Notes: generated from the letters alone by a model not told the origin. A stretch of 64,000 bases of DNA from Tepidimonas taiwanensis (GCF_020162115.1 NZ_CP083911.1:2232001-2296000), one strand, 5' to 3'. Positions 50,562 to 60,592 are shown, numbered from the stretch's first letter. Translations and numbers: made by a program.

Positions 50562-51856
50562 GTGCGGCCTCCGTGCATCAGGGTCTTGTTTTCCCAGTCC
50601 ACGCGCAGCACGAACGCAATGGCCACCAGATTCATCAGGATCGCCGAGCCACCGTAGCTCATGAACGGCAGCGTCAGCCCCTTGGTCGGCAAGGCGCCCA
50701 GGTTGACGCCGATGTTGATGAACGACTGAAAGCCGATCCACAGCCCGACGCCCTGCGCGGCCAGCCCGGCGAATACCCGGTCCAGCGCCACGGCCTGGCG
50801 GCCGATCTGCATGATGCGGCGCGTCAGCCACAAAAAGAGCCCGATCAGCGTCAACACGCCGACGAAGCCGAACTCTTCCCCGATCACCGCGAGCAGGAAG
50901 TCGGTGTGCGCCTCCGGCAGCCAGTGCAGTTTCTCGACGCTGGCGCCCAGCCCGACGCCGAACCACTCGCCGCGCCCCAGCGCGATCAGCGCGTGGGTGA
51001 GCTGGTACCCCTTGCCCAGCGCGTGCTGCTCGCTCCACGGGTCGAGGTAGGCGAAGATGCGCTCGCGCCGCCACTCGTTGGTCAGCACCACCGCGGCAAA
51101 CGCCGCGACGACCACCAGCGCGATCAGAAAGAACATGCGCGCGTTGACGCCGCCGAGAAACAGAATGCCCATCGCGATCACCGCGATCACCATGAACGCG
51201 CCCATGTCCGGCTCGGCCAGCAGCAGCACGCCCACCACACCGACCGCCACGGCCATCGGCCACACCGCGCGGAAAAATTTCTCCTTGACCTCCATGCGCC
51301 GCACCATGTAACCGGCGGCGTACAGCAGCACCGCGAACTTGGCCAATTCGGAGGGCTGGAAATTCATCACCCCGAGCGGGATCCAGCGGCGCGCGCCGTT
51401 GACGCCCTTGCCGATGAAGGGAATGAGCACGACGACCAGCAGCGCCAGCGCCAGCAGGAACAGCGGGTTGGCCCAGCGCTGCCACTGGTCGGTGGGCACC
51501 TGGAACGCGATGAAGCCGGCGAGCGCGCCGATGCCGATGGCCAGCGCGTGCCGCAGCAGGAAATGCAGCGGGCTGTAGCTGGCAAAGCGCGGGTTGTCCG
51601 GCAGCGCCACCGACGCCGAATACACCATCACCGTCCCCCAGCACAGCAGGGCCAGCACCACGGCCAGCAGCGCGTGGTCGACGCCGCTGACGCGCGCGGC
51701 CGGGGCGGCGGGGCGTGCCCAGTCGCGCCGCATCAGGCGCACCGGCATCTCGGCGCCGCCCGCGCCCGCTGCGGCGGCCTCGTGACCCGGCAACCAGCGG
51801 CCAAACATCCGCCGCAGCGCGGCGGGCACAGCAGCGAAGCGTGCGCGCGTGCTCAT
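50558..51856 (-). CDS. ftsW: Septal peptidoglycan glycosyltransferase FtsW (SEDS family)
   Basis: Polytopic septal glycan polymerase partnered with FtsI. 432 residues, about ten helices. Signatures: ARRWIPLGVMNFQPSELAKF, LLLAEPDMGAFMVIAVIAMG, YQLTHALIALGRGEWFGVGL, FLLAVIGEEFGFVGVLTLIG and KGLTLPFMSYGGSAILMNLV. A cytoplasmic N-terminus of about 55 residues precedes TM1. ATGA overlaps on both sides. Confidence 0.98.
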   Translation of the reverse strand: MSTRARFAAVPAALRRMFGRWLPGHEAAAAGAGGAEMPVRLMRRDWARPAAPAARVSGVDHALLAVVLALLCWGTVMVYSASVALPDNPRFASYSPLHFLLRHALAIGIGALAGFIAFQVPTDQWQRWANPLFLLALALLVVVLIPFIGKGVNGARRWIPLGVMNFQPSELAKFAVLLYAAGYMVRRMEVKEKFFRAVWPMAVAVGVVGVLLLAEPDMGAFMVIAVIAMGILFLGGVNARMFFLIALVVVAAFAAVVLTNEWRRERIFAYLDPWSEQHALGKGYQLTHALIALGRGEWFGVGLGASVEKLHWLPEAHTDFLLAVIGEEFGFVGVLTLIGLFLWLTRRIMQIGRQAVALDRVFAGLAAQGVGLWIGFQSFINIGVNLGALPTKGLTLPFMSYGGSAILMNLVAIAFVLRVDWENKTLMHGGRT

Positions 51857-53394
51857 GCGGGCGTGCCCTCCTCCTGCTGCAGCGCGCGCACCGTGTCCAC
51901 GAACACCTGCGCGCGGTGCGCGTAGTCGCGGAACATATCGAGGCTTGCGCACGCCGGCGACAGTAGCACCGCGTCGCCGGGCTGCGCCTGCGCCGCACAC
52001 CAGCGCACGGCCGCGGGCAGATCGTCAAAACGCGCGCGCGGCACGCCGGTGTCGGCCAACGTCGCGTCGATGGCCGGGGCGTCGCGCCCGATCAGCGCGA
52101 CCGCGCGCGCATACCGCGCCACCGGCCCGGCAAGCGGCGCAAAGTCCTGCCCCTTGCCGTCGCCGCCCAGGATCACCACCAGCCGGCGCTGCGGCCCCAG
52201 GCCCTCGAGTGCCGCCAGCGTCGCGCCGACGTTCGTGCCCTTGCTGTCGTCGATGTACTCCACGTCGCGCACGATGGCCACCGACTCGACCCGGTGCGGC
52301 TCGCCGCGGTAGTCGCGCAGCGCGTGCAGCAGCGGCGCGAGCGGCGCCCCCGCCGCGGTGGCCAGCGCCAGCGCCGCCAGCGCGTTGGTGGCGTTGTGCC
52401 GGCCCTGGATGCGCAACGCCTCGGCCGGCATCAGGTGTTGCAGTGACACCGCCTCACCGGCGCCAGCCGCGCCCTCGTCGTCCGGGCGGGCGCGTACCAG
52501 CCAGGTGATGCCGTTGACGGCCTGCAACCCCCAATCCCCGGGCCGGGTCGGCACCCCGACCCCGAAGCTCGTCCACGGCCGCGCCGGAACCGTGCGGGCG
52601 CGCGCGCCGCGGCCCTGCGCCACGTCGGGCGGTGTCCACGCCGCGACGATGGGGTCGTCGCGGTTGAGCACCATCAGCCCCTGCGCGCCAAAGATGCGCG
52701 CCTTGGCCGCGGCGTAGGCGGCCATCGACCCGTGCCAGTCGAGGTGGTCCTGCGTGACGTTGAGCACCGTCGCCGCCGTCGGCTCGAATCCCTCCACGCC
52801 GTCGAGCTGAAAGCTCGAGAGCTCCAACACCCAGGCGCGCGGCAACGTCGCGCTCTGCAGCCGCTCCGCCAGTGTGTCGAGCAGCGCCGGGCCGATGTTG
52901 CCCGCCACCGCTACGTCCCAGCCCAGCGCGCGCAGCAGGTGGCCGGTCAGCGCCGTGGTGGTCGTCTTGCCGTTGGTGCCGGTGATGGCCAGCACCGCGG
53001 GGCGATAGTCGCACGCCTCGGCCAGCGCGCGCAGCGCGCCGGCAAAGAGGTCCAGCTCGCCGCGTAGCGGCACGCCGACCGCCGCGGCGGCCTGCGCCAG
53101 CGCGGCAAACTGCGCCGGTGCCAGCCCGGGACTGCGCACCACCAGCGCCCACCGCGCGCGGGCAAACAACGCGGCGTCCAGCGCCACGCCGGTCAGCAGC
53201 GTGCTGCCCGGGGCCGCGGCGGCCAGCGCGGCGGCCTGTGGCGGCGCGGGACGGGTGTCGGCCACCGTCACGCGCGCGCCCGCCGCGTGCAGCCAGCGCG
53301 CCATCGCGAGGCCGCTCGCACCCAGCCCCAGCACGAGCGCGTCGCGCTCGCGCACACCGGGCAGACAGTCGTGGGTCCAGGGCATCGCACTCAT
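51853..53394 (-). CDS. murD: UDP-N-acetylmuramoylalanine--D-glutamate ligase
   Basis: Adds D-Glu to UDP-MurNAc-L-Ala. 513 residues, somewhat longer than many homologues because of a Gly/Ala-rich loop (about residues 325-340). LVLGLGASGLAMARWLHAAG, P-loop LAITGTNGKTTTTALTGHLL, LNVTQDHLDWHGSMAAYAAA, DSKGTNVGATLAALEGL and LLSPACASLDMFRDYAHRAQ. ATGA overlaps with mraY and ftsW. Confidence 0.98.
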   Translation of the reverse strand: MSAMPWTHDCLPGVRERDALVLGLGASGLAMARWLHAAGARVTVADTRPAPPQAAALAAAAPGSTLLTGVALDAALFARARWALVVRSPGLAPAQFAALAQAAAAVGVPLRGELDLFAGALRALAEACDYRPAVLAITGTNGKTTTTALTGHLLRALGWDVAVAGNIGPALLDTLAERLQSATLPRAWVLELSSFQLDGVEGFEPTAATVLNVTQDHLDWHGSMAAYAAAKARIFGAQGLMVLNRDDPIVAAWTPPDVAQGRGARARTVPARPWTSFGVGVPTRPGDWGLQAVNGITWLVRARPDDEGAAGAGEAVSLQHLMPAEALRIQGRHNATNALAALALATAAGAPLAPLLHALRDYRGEPHRVESVAIVRDVEYIDDSKGTNVGATLAALEGLGPQRRLVVILGGDGKGQDFAPLAGPVARYARAVALIGRDAPAIDATLADTGVPRARFDDLPAAVRWCAAQAQPGDAVLLSPACASLDMFRDYAHRAQVFVDTVRALQQEEGTPA

Positions 53395-54569
53395 CGCAGC
53401 TTCAGCGTCGAAAGACCCACGAGGCACAGCAGCATCGTGATGATCCAAAAGCGCACGACCACCTGCGTCTCGCGCCAGCCGGACTTTTCGAAGTGGTGGT
53501 GCAGCGGGGCCATCTTCAGCAGGCGGCGCCCCTCGCCATAGCGGCGCTTGGTGTACTTGAACCAGCCCACCTGCAGCATCACGGAGACGGCCTCGGCGAC
53601 AAAGATGCCGCCCATGATGGCGAGCACGATCTCCTGCCGCACGATGACGGCGATCGTGCCCAGCGCCCCGCCCAGCGCGAGCGCGCCGACGTCCCCCATG
53701 AAGACCTGCGCCGGGTACGCGTTGAACCACAGAAACGCGAGCCCCGCCCCCGCCATCGCGGCGCAGAACACGAGCACCTCACCCGTGCCCGGGATGTAGG
53801 GCAGCAGCAGGTAGCGCGCAAACACCGCGTTACCCGTGACATAGGCGAAGACGCCCAGCGCCGAGCCCACCATCACCACCGGCATGATCGCGAGACCATC
53901 CAAGCCGTCGGTGAGGTTGACCGCATTGCTCGACCCGACGATGACCAGGTAGGTCAGCAACACGAAGCCGGTGACGCCCAGCGGGTAGCTCACCTCCTTG
54001 AAAAACGGCACCATCAGCCCGGCCTGCTGCGGCAGGTCGATCGTGAAACCGGAGCGGATCCAGTCGGTAAAGAGCGCCCACACCCGCGCGTTGGAGCCCT
54101 CGGAGATGGCAAACACGAGATAGAACGCTGCGGCGAGCCCGATCACCGACTGCCAGAAGTACTTCTCGCGCGAGCGCATGCCCTCCGGGTCCTTGCGCAC
54201 GACTTTGCGCCAGTCGTCGACCCAGCCGATCGCGCCCATCGCCAGCGTCACCGCGAGCACGATCCACACGAAGCGGTTGATCCACTCGAACCACAGCAGC
54301 GTCGCCACCGTGATCGCAAACAGGATCAGCACGCCGCCCATCGTCGGCGTGCCGCTTTTGCTCAGGTGGCTCTGCACGCCGTAGGCGCGCACGGGCTGAC
54401 CGATCTTGAGCGCGGTGAGCCGCCGGATGAACCACGGCCCGGCGGCGATGCCGACCAGCAGCGCGGTCATCGCCGCCATCACGGCGCGAAACGTCAGGTA
54501 CTGGAAAACGCGCAAAAACCCCAGCTCGGGCCATACGCCCTGCAGCCATTGCGCCAGACTAGGCAGCAT
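53391..54569 (-). CDS. mraY: Phospho-N-acetylmuramoyl-pentapeptide transferase
   Basis: Polytopic enzyme making lipid I on undecaprenyl phosphate. 392 residues: SHLSKSGTPTMGGVLILFAI, GWVDDWRKVVRKDPEGMRSR (catalytic aspartates), NAVNLTDGLDGLAIMPVVMV, FMGDVGALALGGALGTIAVI and KMAPLHHHFEKSGWRETQVV. The start overlaps murF by 11 nt. Confidence 0.99.
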   Translation of the reverse strand: MLPSLAQWLQGVWPELGFLRVFQYLTFRAVMAAMTALLVGIAAGPWFIRRLTALKIGQPVRAYGVQSHLSKSGTPTMGGVLILFAITVATLLWFEWINRFVWIVLAVTLAMGAIGWVDDWRKVVRKDPEGMRSREKYFWQSVIGLAAAFYLVFAISEGSNARVWALFTDWIRSGFTIDLPQQAGLMVPFFKEVSYPLGVTGFVLLTYLVIVGSSNAVNLTDGLDGLAIMPVVMVGSALGVFAYVTGNAVFARYLLLPYIPGTGEVLVFCAAMAGAGLAFLWFNAYPAQVFMGDVGALALGGALGTIAVIVRQEIVLAIMGGIFVAEAVSVMLQVGWFKYTKRRYGEGRRLLKMAPLHHHFEKSGWRETQVVVRFWIITMLLCLVGLSTLKLR

Positions 54570-56013
54570 GGGTTGGCCCCTCCTCGTGTCCGCCACGGGC
54601 CAGCGCCTCGACGGCGCCGATGACCCGCTCCATGCGCATGAAGCGCGACCCCTTGACCAGCAGACTCCCGCCACCGGGCGGCACGGCACCCGGCAGCGCC
54701 GCGAGCAGCGCGTCCACCGACCCGAAGTGGCGCACCGCCCGGGCGCCGGCCGGCAGCGCGGCGGCCGCGCGGCCCATCCATTCACCGGCCAGCCAGACGC
54801 GCTCGATACCCAACGCCAGCGCGTGGCGCAGCACCTCGTCGTGGAAAGCCAGCGCCTGTTCTCCCACCTCGCCCATGTCGCCCAGCACCGCCCAGCGCGG
54901 CGCGGGCAGCTCGGCGAGCACCTCGAGCGCCGCCCGCACCGAGTCCGGGTTGGCGTTGTAGGTGTCGTCCACCACGGTCCAGCGCGCGCCGGCCAGCGTC
55001 AGCGACTGCGTGCGGCAGCGCCCCGCCACCGGCTCGAACGCGGCGAGCCCCGCGGCGATCGCGTCCAGCGGCACCCCGGCCGCCAGCGCGCAGGCGGTGG
55101 CCGCCAGCGCGTTGCGCACGTGGTGGCGCCCGGCGATGGCCACGCGCGTCTCGAACACGCCCGCCGGCGTCGTCACCCGCAGGGCCCAGGTGCCATCGCT
55201 CCAGCGCGCGTCGGCGCGCACGTCGGCCGCCGCCCCGCCGAACGTCAGCACACGCCGCCCCGCGGCCAGCGCGCGCCACAGCGGCGTGTACGCGTCGTCG
55301 GCCGGAAACACCGCGGTGCCGTCCGCCGGCAGGGCTTCGATCACGGCACCGTTTTCGCGCGCCACCGCCTCGACGCTGGCCATAAATTCCTGGTGCTCGC
55401 GCTGCGCGTTGTTGACCAGCGCCACCGTCGGCCGGGCGATGGCCGCCAGCGCCGCGATCTCGCCCGGATGGTTCATGCCCAGCTCGACGACCGCCATCCG
55501 GTGCGCGGGGCGCAGGCGCAGCAGCGTCAGCGGCACGCCGATGTCGTTGTTCAGGTTGCCCTGCGTGGCCAGCGCCGCCTCGCCCGCCGCCGCGCGCAAA
55601 ATCGCGGCGGTCATCTGCGTCACGGTGGTCTTGCCGTTGCTGCCGGTCACCGCAACGAGCGGCCCCGTCCAGCGCGCGCGCCACGCCGCGGCCAGCGCGC
55701 CGAGCGCCGCGCGGCTGTCCGGCACCTCGACGCCCACCAGCCCCGCCGCGGCCAGCCCGCACTCGGCCACTGCGCCGACGGCGCCCGTGGCGGCCGCCTG
55801 CGGCAGAAAATCGTGCGCGTCGAAGCGCTCACCGCGCAGCGCGACGAACAGGTCGCCAGAGCGCAGCGTGCGCGTGTCGGTGTGCACACGCGTCGGCGCC
55901 AGCGCCTCGACGGCTGCGGCCGGCCCCACCGCGCGCGCCCCCGGCAGCGCCAGCAACAGCGTGCCCAGGCCCGCCATCGGCGCGTGTTCCACCGCCACCC
56001 CCGTCGTGCTCAT
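54559..56013 (-). CDS. murF: UDP-MurNAc-tripeptide--D-alanyl-D-alanine ligase
   Basis: Final cytoplasmic step, adding D-Ala-D-Ala. 484 residues: HTDTRTLRSGDLFVALRGER, P-loop VAVTGSNGKTTVTQMTAAIL, VVELGMNHPGEIAALAAIAR, DDTYNANPDSVRAALEVLAE and LLVKGSRFMRMERVI. Linked to murE by an ATGA overlap. Confidence 0.98.
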   Translation of the reverse strand: MSTTGVAVEHAPMAGLGTLLLALPGARAVGPAAAVEALAPTRVHTDTRTLRSGDLFVALRGERFDAHDFLPQAAATGAVGAVAECGLAAAGLVGVEVPDSRAALGALAAAWRARWTGPLVAVTGSNGKTTVTQMTAAILRAAAGEAALATQGNLNNDIGVPLTLLRLRPAHRMAVVELGMNHPGEIAALAAIARPTVALVNNAQREHQEFMASVEAVARENGAVIEALPADGTAVFPADDAYTPLWRALAAGRRVLTFGGAAADVRADARWSDGTWALRVTTPAGVFETRVAIAGRHHVRNALAATACALAAGVPLDAIAAGLAAFEPVAGRCRTQSLTLAGARWTVVDDTYNANPDSVRAALEVLAELPAPRWAVLGDMGEVGEQALAFHDEVLRHALALGIERVWLAGEWMGRAAAALPAGARAVRHFGSVDALLAALPGAVPPGGGSLLVKGSRFMRMERVIGAVEALARGGHEEGPTHAA

Positions 56014-57578
56014 GCGCCGCCCTCCCGCCGACGGCGCAGCGCCGCGCGGCCGTGTTCGCGGTCGGAAAACGGCCGCCGCTCGCCCGCGATCTCCTGGTAA
56101 TCCTCGTGCCCCTTGCCCGCCAGCAGCACGACGTCGCGCGCGTCGGCCTGTGCCACGGCCTGCGCGATCGCGCGCGCGCGGTCCGGCTCGACCCACGCCG
56201 CATCGGGCGCATGCAGCCCGGCGCGCATCTGCGCGAGGATGTGCAGCGGGTCTTCGCTGCGCGGGTTGTCGCTGGTCAGCACGACGCGATCCGCGCCGCG
56301 CTCGGCGGCAGCCGCCATCAGCGGACGCTTGCCCGGGTCGCGGTCCCCGCCGCAGCCGAGCACGCACCACAGGCGTCCCCCCCGCTGCTGCGCCAGCGGC
56401 CGCAGCGCCTGCAGCACCTTTTCCACCGCGTCCGGCGTGTGCGCGTAGTCGACCAGCACCAGCGGCAGCCCCTCGTCAGGGCCGTCGGCCGGGTCCCACG
56501 CCGACTGCAAGCGCCCCGGCACCGCGGTCAGCGCTGGGCTCGCGGCGACGATCGCGGGCCACTCGACCCCGCGGCTGCGCAACACGGCCATCACCGCGAG
56601 CAGGTTGGCCAGGTTGTGGTCGCCGATCACCGGCAGCGTCAGCGTCGTGTGAACCTCCCCCTCGGCGACGGTGAAGCGCACGCCCGACGGCAACCACTGC
56701 CGCGCGTGCAGCCGCAGCCGCGCCGCAGGGGCGTCCGCCGAGGTGGTGTAAGTCCACAGATCGAGCGCGCCGCGCGCCACACGCGGCTGCAGCGCCGCAG
56801 CGAGCTCACGCCCGTGCGCGTCGTCCACGCACACCACCGCCACACGTAACCCCTCCCAGTCGAACAGGCGGCGCTTGGCGGCCCAGTACGCCGCCATCGT
56901 GCCGTGGTAGTCCAGGTGGTCGCGCGTGAGGTTCGTGTAGATCGCGGTGTGGACGTAAGTGCCGTCGAGCCGCCGCTCTTCGATCCCGATCGACGACGCC
57001 TCCAGCACCACGGCGCGCGCGCCTTCGGTGACGAAGGTGTGCAGCGCACGCTGCAGCGTCACCGGATCCGGCGTCGTCAACCCGGTGGGCACGAGCGCCG
57101 CGCCCGGCCGCCCGACGCCCAGCGTGCCGATCAGGCCGGCGGAGACCCCCACGGCCTGCAACCACTGCGCCGTCCACCACGCGGTGGAGGTCTTGCCGTT
57201 GGTGCCGGTCACCGCGATGACGTCCAGCGCGGCGCTCGGGTCGCCCCAGAACGTGCTGGCCAGAATGCCGCCGCTTTGGCGCATGTACGGAATCGTCGCC
57301 ACCGGATGCCGCGTGCTGCCGCTGCGCCACGGCACCACCTCGAACCCCTGCTCGGGATGTGCCATCAGCCAGTTGCCCAGCCCATCGCACTCGACGACCG
57401 CGGCCGGCGCCCCGGCGTCCAGCGCCGCGCGCACGTAGGGCCAGGCGTTCGCGCCGGGCCACGCGATGAACGCCTCGCCCGGCCGCAGCGTACGGCTGTC
57501 CGCGCTCAGGCCCGTGGCACCGCGGGCACGCAGCCACGCCACCACGTCGCGCAGATCCGTAAACGACGCCACGAACAT
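56010..57578 (-). CDS. murE: UDP-MurNAc-L-Ala-D-Glu--meso-diaminopimelate ligase
   Basis: Adds the third residue of the stem peptide. 522 residues: ATGLSADSRTLRPGEAFIAW, P-loop AVTGTNGKTSTAWWTAQWLQ, the TNLTRDHLDYHGTMAAYWAA block, and DNPRSEDPLHILAQM, whose DNPR marks the meso-DAP rather than lysine enzymes. The start codon shares one base with the ftsI stop (TGATG). Confidence 0.98.
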   Translation of the reverse strand: MFVASFTDLRDVVAWLRARGATGLSADSRTLRPGEAFIAWPGANAWPYVRAALDAGAPAAVVECDGLGNWLMAHPEQGFEVVPWRSGSTRHPVATIPYMRQSGGILASTFWGDPSAALDVIAVTGTNGKTSTAWWTAQWLQAVGVSAGLIGTLGVGRPGAALVPTGLTTPDPVTLQRALHTFVTEGARAVVLEASSIGIEERRLDGTYVHTAIYTNLTRDHLDYHGTMAAYWAAKRRLFDWEGLRVAVVCVDDAHGRELAAALQPRVARGALDLWTYTTSADAPAARLRLHARQWLPSGVRFTVAEGEVHTTLTLPVIGDHNLANLLAVMAVLRSRGVEWPAIVAASPALTAVPGRLQSAWDPADGPDEGLPLVLVDYAHTPDAVEKVLQALRPLAQQRGGRLWCVLGCGGDRDPGKRPLMAAAAERGADRVVLTSDNPRSEDPLHILAQMRAGLHAPDAAWVEPDRARAIAQAVAQADARDVVLLAGKGHEDYQEIAGERRPFSDREHGRAALRRRREGGA

Positions 57579-59338
57579 CAGACCGGCTCCTCCTCGATGG
57601 CATGCGCGACGATCTGCGGCTGCACCCGCATGTCGGGCTGCACCCCCAACAGGCGCAGCGTCTGCTGTGCCACATCCGAAAACACCGGCGCGGCCACCGC
57701 GCCGCCGTAGATCACGCCGTTGCTGGGCTCGTCGACCATCACCGCGATGACCACGCGCGGCTGCTCGATCGGGGCCAGGCCGACGAAAAAGCTGCGGTAC
57801 TTGCGCGCGGCGTAGCCGCGGCCTTCCTGTTTGCGCGCGGTGCCCGTCTTGCCGCCGACGGAGTAGCCCACGGTCTGCGCCAGCTGCGCGGTACCGCCCG
57901 GCCCGGCGGCCATCTGCAACATGCGCCGCACCGCGTGCGCGGTCTCGGGGCGGTACACGCGCACGCCCGGCACCGGCTGCTCCGTGCGCAGCAGCGTCAG
58001 CGGCACGCGATCGCCGTCGCGCGCGAACACCGTGTACGCCTGCGCGAGCTGCAGCAGCGACACCGACAGGCCGTAGCCGTAGCTCATCGTCGCCTGCTCG
58101 ATCGGGCGCCACGTCTTGTAAGCGCGCAGCCGGCCGCTGGTCGCGCCCGGAAACGGCACCTCGGGTTTGTGGCCGAAGCCCGCCTGCGCGTACGCCTCCC
58201 ACATGTCGCGCGGCGGCAGCTGCATCGCCATCTTCACGGTGCCGACGTTGCTCGACTTCTGGATCACCTCGGCCACCGTCAGCACACCGTACGGATGCAC
58301 ATCCGAGATCGTGAACCCCGCCATCTGCAGCCGCCCCGGCGCAGTCGGGATTGGCGTCTCGGGCGTCACCAGCCCCTTGTCCAGCGCCAGCGCGGCGATG
58401 AAAGGCTTCATCGTCGAGCCGGGCTCGAAGCTGTCGGTCAGCGCCCGGTTGCGCAGCTGCTCGCCGGTGAGCCCTCGCCGGTCGTTGGGGTTGAAACTTG
58501 GGTAGTTGGCCAGCGCCAACACCTCGCCGGTCTGCGCGTCGAGCACCACCGCGCTGCCGGAGCGCGCGTTGTGCTGCTGCACCGCCTCCTTGAGGCGCTG
58601 GTAGGCGAAGAACTGCACCTTCGCGTCGATCGAGAGCTGCAGGTCCTTCCCGTCCACGGGCGGCACGACATCGCGCACGTCTTCGACGATGCGGCCGAGC
58701 CGGTCCTTGATGACGCGACGCGAGCCCGGGCGGCCGCTCAACGTGCGGTCGAACGCCAGCTCCACCCCCTCCTGCCCGCGGTCCTCGACGTTGGTGAAGC
58801 CCACCACGTGCGCCACCGCCTCGCCCTGCGGATACTGGCGCTTGTACTCCTTGCGCAGGTACAGGCCCTTGATGCCCAGAGCCTGCACCTGGCGCGCGAT
58901 GGGCTCGTCGACCTGGCGCTTGATCCAGACGAAGTTGCGCTCGCCCACCTCCAGCCGCCGGCGCAGCTCGGCCAGCGGCATGCCGAGCAAGCGCGCCGCC
59001 TCGGCGAGCCGCGGGTGGTCGCGGTCGACGTCTTCCGGGTCCGCCCAGACACTTTGCGCGACGACGCTGGTGGCCAGAATCATCCCGTTGCGGTCGAGGA
59101 TGCGGCCACGGCTGGCCGGCAGCTCCAGCGTGCGCGCGTAGCGCACTTCACCCTGGCGCTGGAAAAAGTCGTTGCCGATCACCTGCACGTACGCCGCACG
59201 GCCCGCCAGCCCGACGAACCCCAGCGCCAGCATCGCGACGATGAAGCGGCTGCGCCACGCCGGCGTGGCACTGGTCAGCAGCGGGCTGCTGCCGTACGGA
59301 ATGCTGCGCGCGCTCGCGGCCAGCGGTTTGCGCTTCAT
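57578..59338 (-). CDS. ftsI: Septal transpeptidase FtsI (penicillin-binding protein 3)
   Basis: Class B PBP cross-linking septal peptidoglycan with FtsW. 586 residues: TM helix at about 31-50, a pedestal domain (LPASRGRILDRNGMILATSV), transpeptidase motifs SxxK in FEPGSTMKPFIAALALDKG, SxN in VIQKSSNVGTVKMAMQLP, and KTG in YSVGGKTGTARKQEGRGY. Coupled to ftsL by a 4-nt overlap. Confidence 0.99.
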   Translation of the reverse strand: MKRKPLAASARSIPYGSSPLLTSATPAWRSRFIVAMLALGFVGLAGRAAYVQVIGNDFFQRQGEVRYARTLELPASRGRILDRNGMILATSVVAQSVWADPEDVDRDHPRLAEAARLLGMPLAELRRRLEVGERNFVWIKRQVDEPIARQVQALGIKGLYLRKEYKRQYPQGEAVAHVVGFTNVEDRGQEGVELAFDRTLSGRPGSRRVIKDRLGRIVEDVRDVVPPVDGKDLQLSIDAKVQFFAYQRLKEAVQQHNARSGSAVVLDAQTGEVLALANYPSFNPNDRRGLTGEQLRNRALTDSFEPGSTMKPFIAALALDKGLVTPETPIPTAPGRLQMAGFTISDVHPYGVLTVAEVIQKSSNVGTVKMAMQLPPRDMWEAYAQAGFGHKPEVPFPGATSGRLRAYKTWRPIEQATMSYGYGLSVSLLQLAQAYTVFARDGDRVPLTLLRTEQPVPGVRVYRPETAHAVRRMLQMAAGPGGTAQLAQTVGYSVGGKTGTARKQEGRGYAARKYRSFFVGLAPIEQPRVVIAVMVDEPSNGVIYGGAVAAPVFSDVAQQTLRLLGVQPDMRVQPQIVAHAIEEEPV

Positions 59339-59625
59339 CGCCGCGCCTCCCCGCCCGCTTCGCCCGACGCCAGCGTCACGTACTCGGTGATGCCGGGGTG
59401 GGCCGGGCGCATCTGCAGTTCGCGCTGCGCGATCTGCTGCACGCGCGCGGGGGCCGTGAGCGCGCGCTGCTGCGCCACCAGCCGCTCGTGCTCGGCGGCG
59501 AGCTGCATCGCCTGCGCATGCGCCCGCTCCTTGGCCACGTACAGCCGCCGCGACTCGTACTGCAGCGTCACGAGGTAGAAGCTGCTCGCGAGCAGCGCCG
59601 CGAGGAGCACCAGCCACCCGCGCAT
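59335..59625 (-). CDS. ftsL: Cell division protein FtsL
   Basis: Small bitopic divisome protein acting with FtsB and FtsQ. 96 residues: a TM helix at residues 3-20 (GWLVLLAALLASSFYLVT) and a periplasmic coiled coil (ERAHAQAMQLAAEHERLVAQ) ending MRPAHPGITEYV. Sequence identity of FtsL is low in general; position between rsmH and ftsI makes the call secure. The start shares a base with the rsmH stop. Confidence 0.95.
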   Translation of the reverse strand: MRGWLVLLAALLASSFYLVTLQYESRRLYVAKERAHAQAMQLAAEHERLVAQQRALTAPARVQQIAQRELQMRPAHPGITEYVTLASGEAGGEARR

Positions 59626-60575
59626 CAGCCCCGCCCTCCGATCGCCATCGCGGCCGCGCCCAGCGGTGCGGCCGTGCGGGTGGCCGAACGCATCACCGCG
59701 CTGCGTGCGCGCGGGTTGTCCGCCACCTCCTGCGCCGACGGGAGCGTGCGCGACACGTCGGCCAGCAGCGGCGGGGGCGGCTCGACCATCGGCGCGCGCC
59801 GGTCCACCGCCGGCCGCGCGTGCGCGACCAGAAAGCGCTTGACCAGCCGGTCCTCCAGCGAGTGAAAGCTGATCACCACCAGCCGCCCGCCAGGGCGCAA
59901 CACCCGCAGCGCCGCATTCAGCGCCCGTTGTAGCGCTTCAAGCTCGGCGTTGACGTGAATCCGAATAGCCTGAAATGTGCGCGTTGCAGGGTCCTTGCCC
60001 GGCTCGCGGGTTTTGACCGCGCCAGCCACGACCTCGGCCAGCTCGCGGGTGGTTCGAACAGGCCCCCGTTCCTGTCGGCGACGATCAATCGCCTTTGCAA
60101 CCGATGCAGCAAACCGCTCTTCGCCGTAGTCACGAATCACCTCCGTCATCTCGGCCACCGTGGCCGTGGCGAGCCAATCGGCCGCACTGATGCCGCGCGT
60201 GGGGTCCATGCGCATGTCCAGCGGCCCGTCATGGCGGAAAGAAAAGCCGCGCGCCGGGTCGTCGAGCTGCGGCGAGCTGACCCCCAGGTCGAGCAGCAAC
60301 CCGTCGGCACTCTCTGCCGGCTCGTCGGCGAGCGTCGCAAAGCTCGCGTGCCGCACGTCCACGCGCGCGTCCGCGGCGGCGAGCGCGCGCGCGCCTTCGA
60401 TCGCCGCCGGGTCCCGGTCGAACACCGTCAGACGGCCGGCCGGCGACAGGCGCGCCAGGATCGCGCGGCTGTGCCCGCCGCGGCCGAAGGTCGCGTCGAT
60501 GTAGTGTCCGTCCGGTTGGATCTGAAGGGCCTCGACCGCTTCGTTCAACAGGACGGTGCGATGGGTCAGTGTCAT
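59625..60575 (-). CDS. rsmH: 16S rRNA (cytosine1402-N4)-methyltransferase
   Basis: SAM-dependent methyltransferase (MraW). 316 residues: HRTVLLNEAVEALQIQPDGH, IDATFGRGGHSRAILARLSP, DGLLLDLGVSSPQLDDPARG, FSFRHDGPLDMRMDP, YGEERFAASVAKAI and LVVISFHSLEDRLVKRF. The central part (about 59930-60150) is visibly less GC-rich than its flanks while the protein stays normal. Second gene of the dcw operon, 17 nt after mraZ. Confidence 0.98.
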   Translation of the reverse strand: MTLTHRTVLLNEAVEALQIQPDGHYIDATFGRGGHSRAILARLSPAGRLTVFDRDPAAIEGARALAAADARVDVRHASFATLADEPAESADGLLLDLGVSSPQLDDPARGFSFRHDGPLDMRMDPTRGISAADWLATATVAEMTEVIRDYGEERFAASVAKAIDRRRQERGPVRTTRELAEVVAGAVKTREPGKDPATRTFQAIRIHVNAELEALQRALNAALRVLRPGGRLVVISFHSLEDRLVKRFLVAHARPAVDRRAPMVEPPPPLLADVSRTLPSAQEVADNPRARSAVMRSATRTAAPLGAAAMAIGGRG

Positions 60576-60592
60576 CTGCACCGCCGGTGCCC

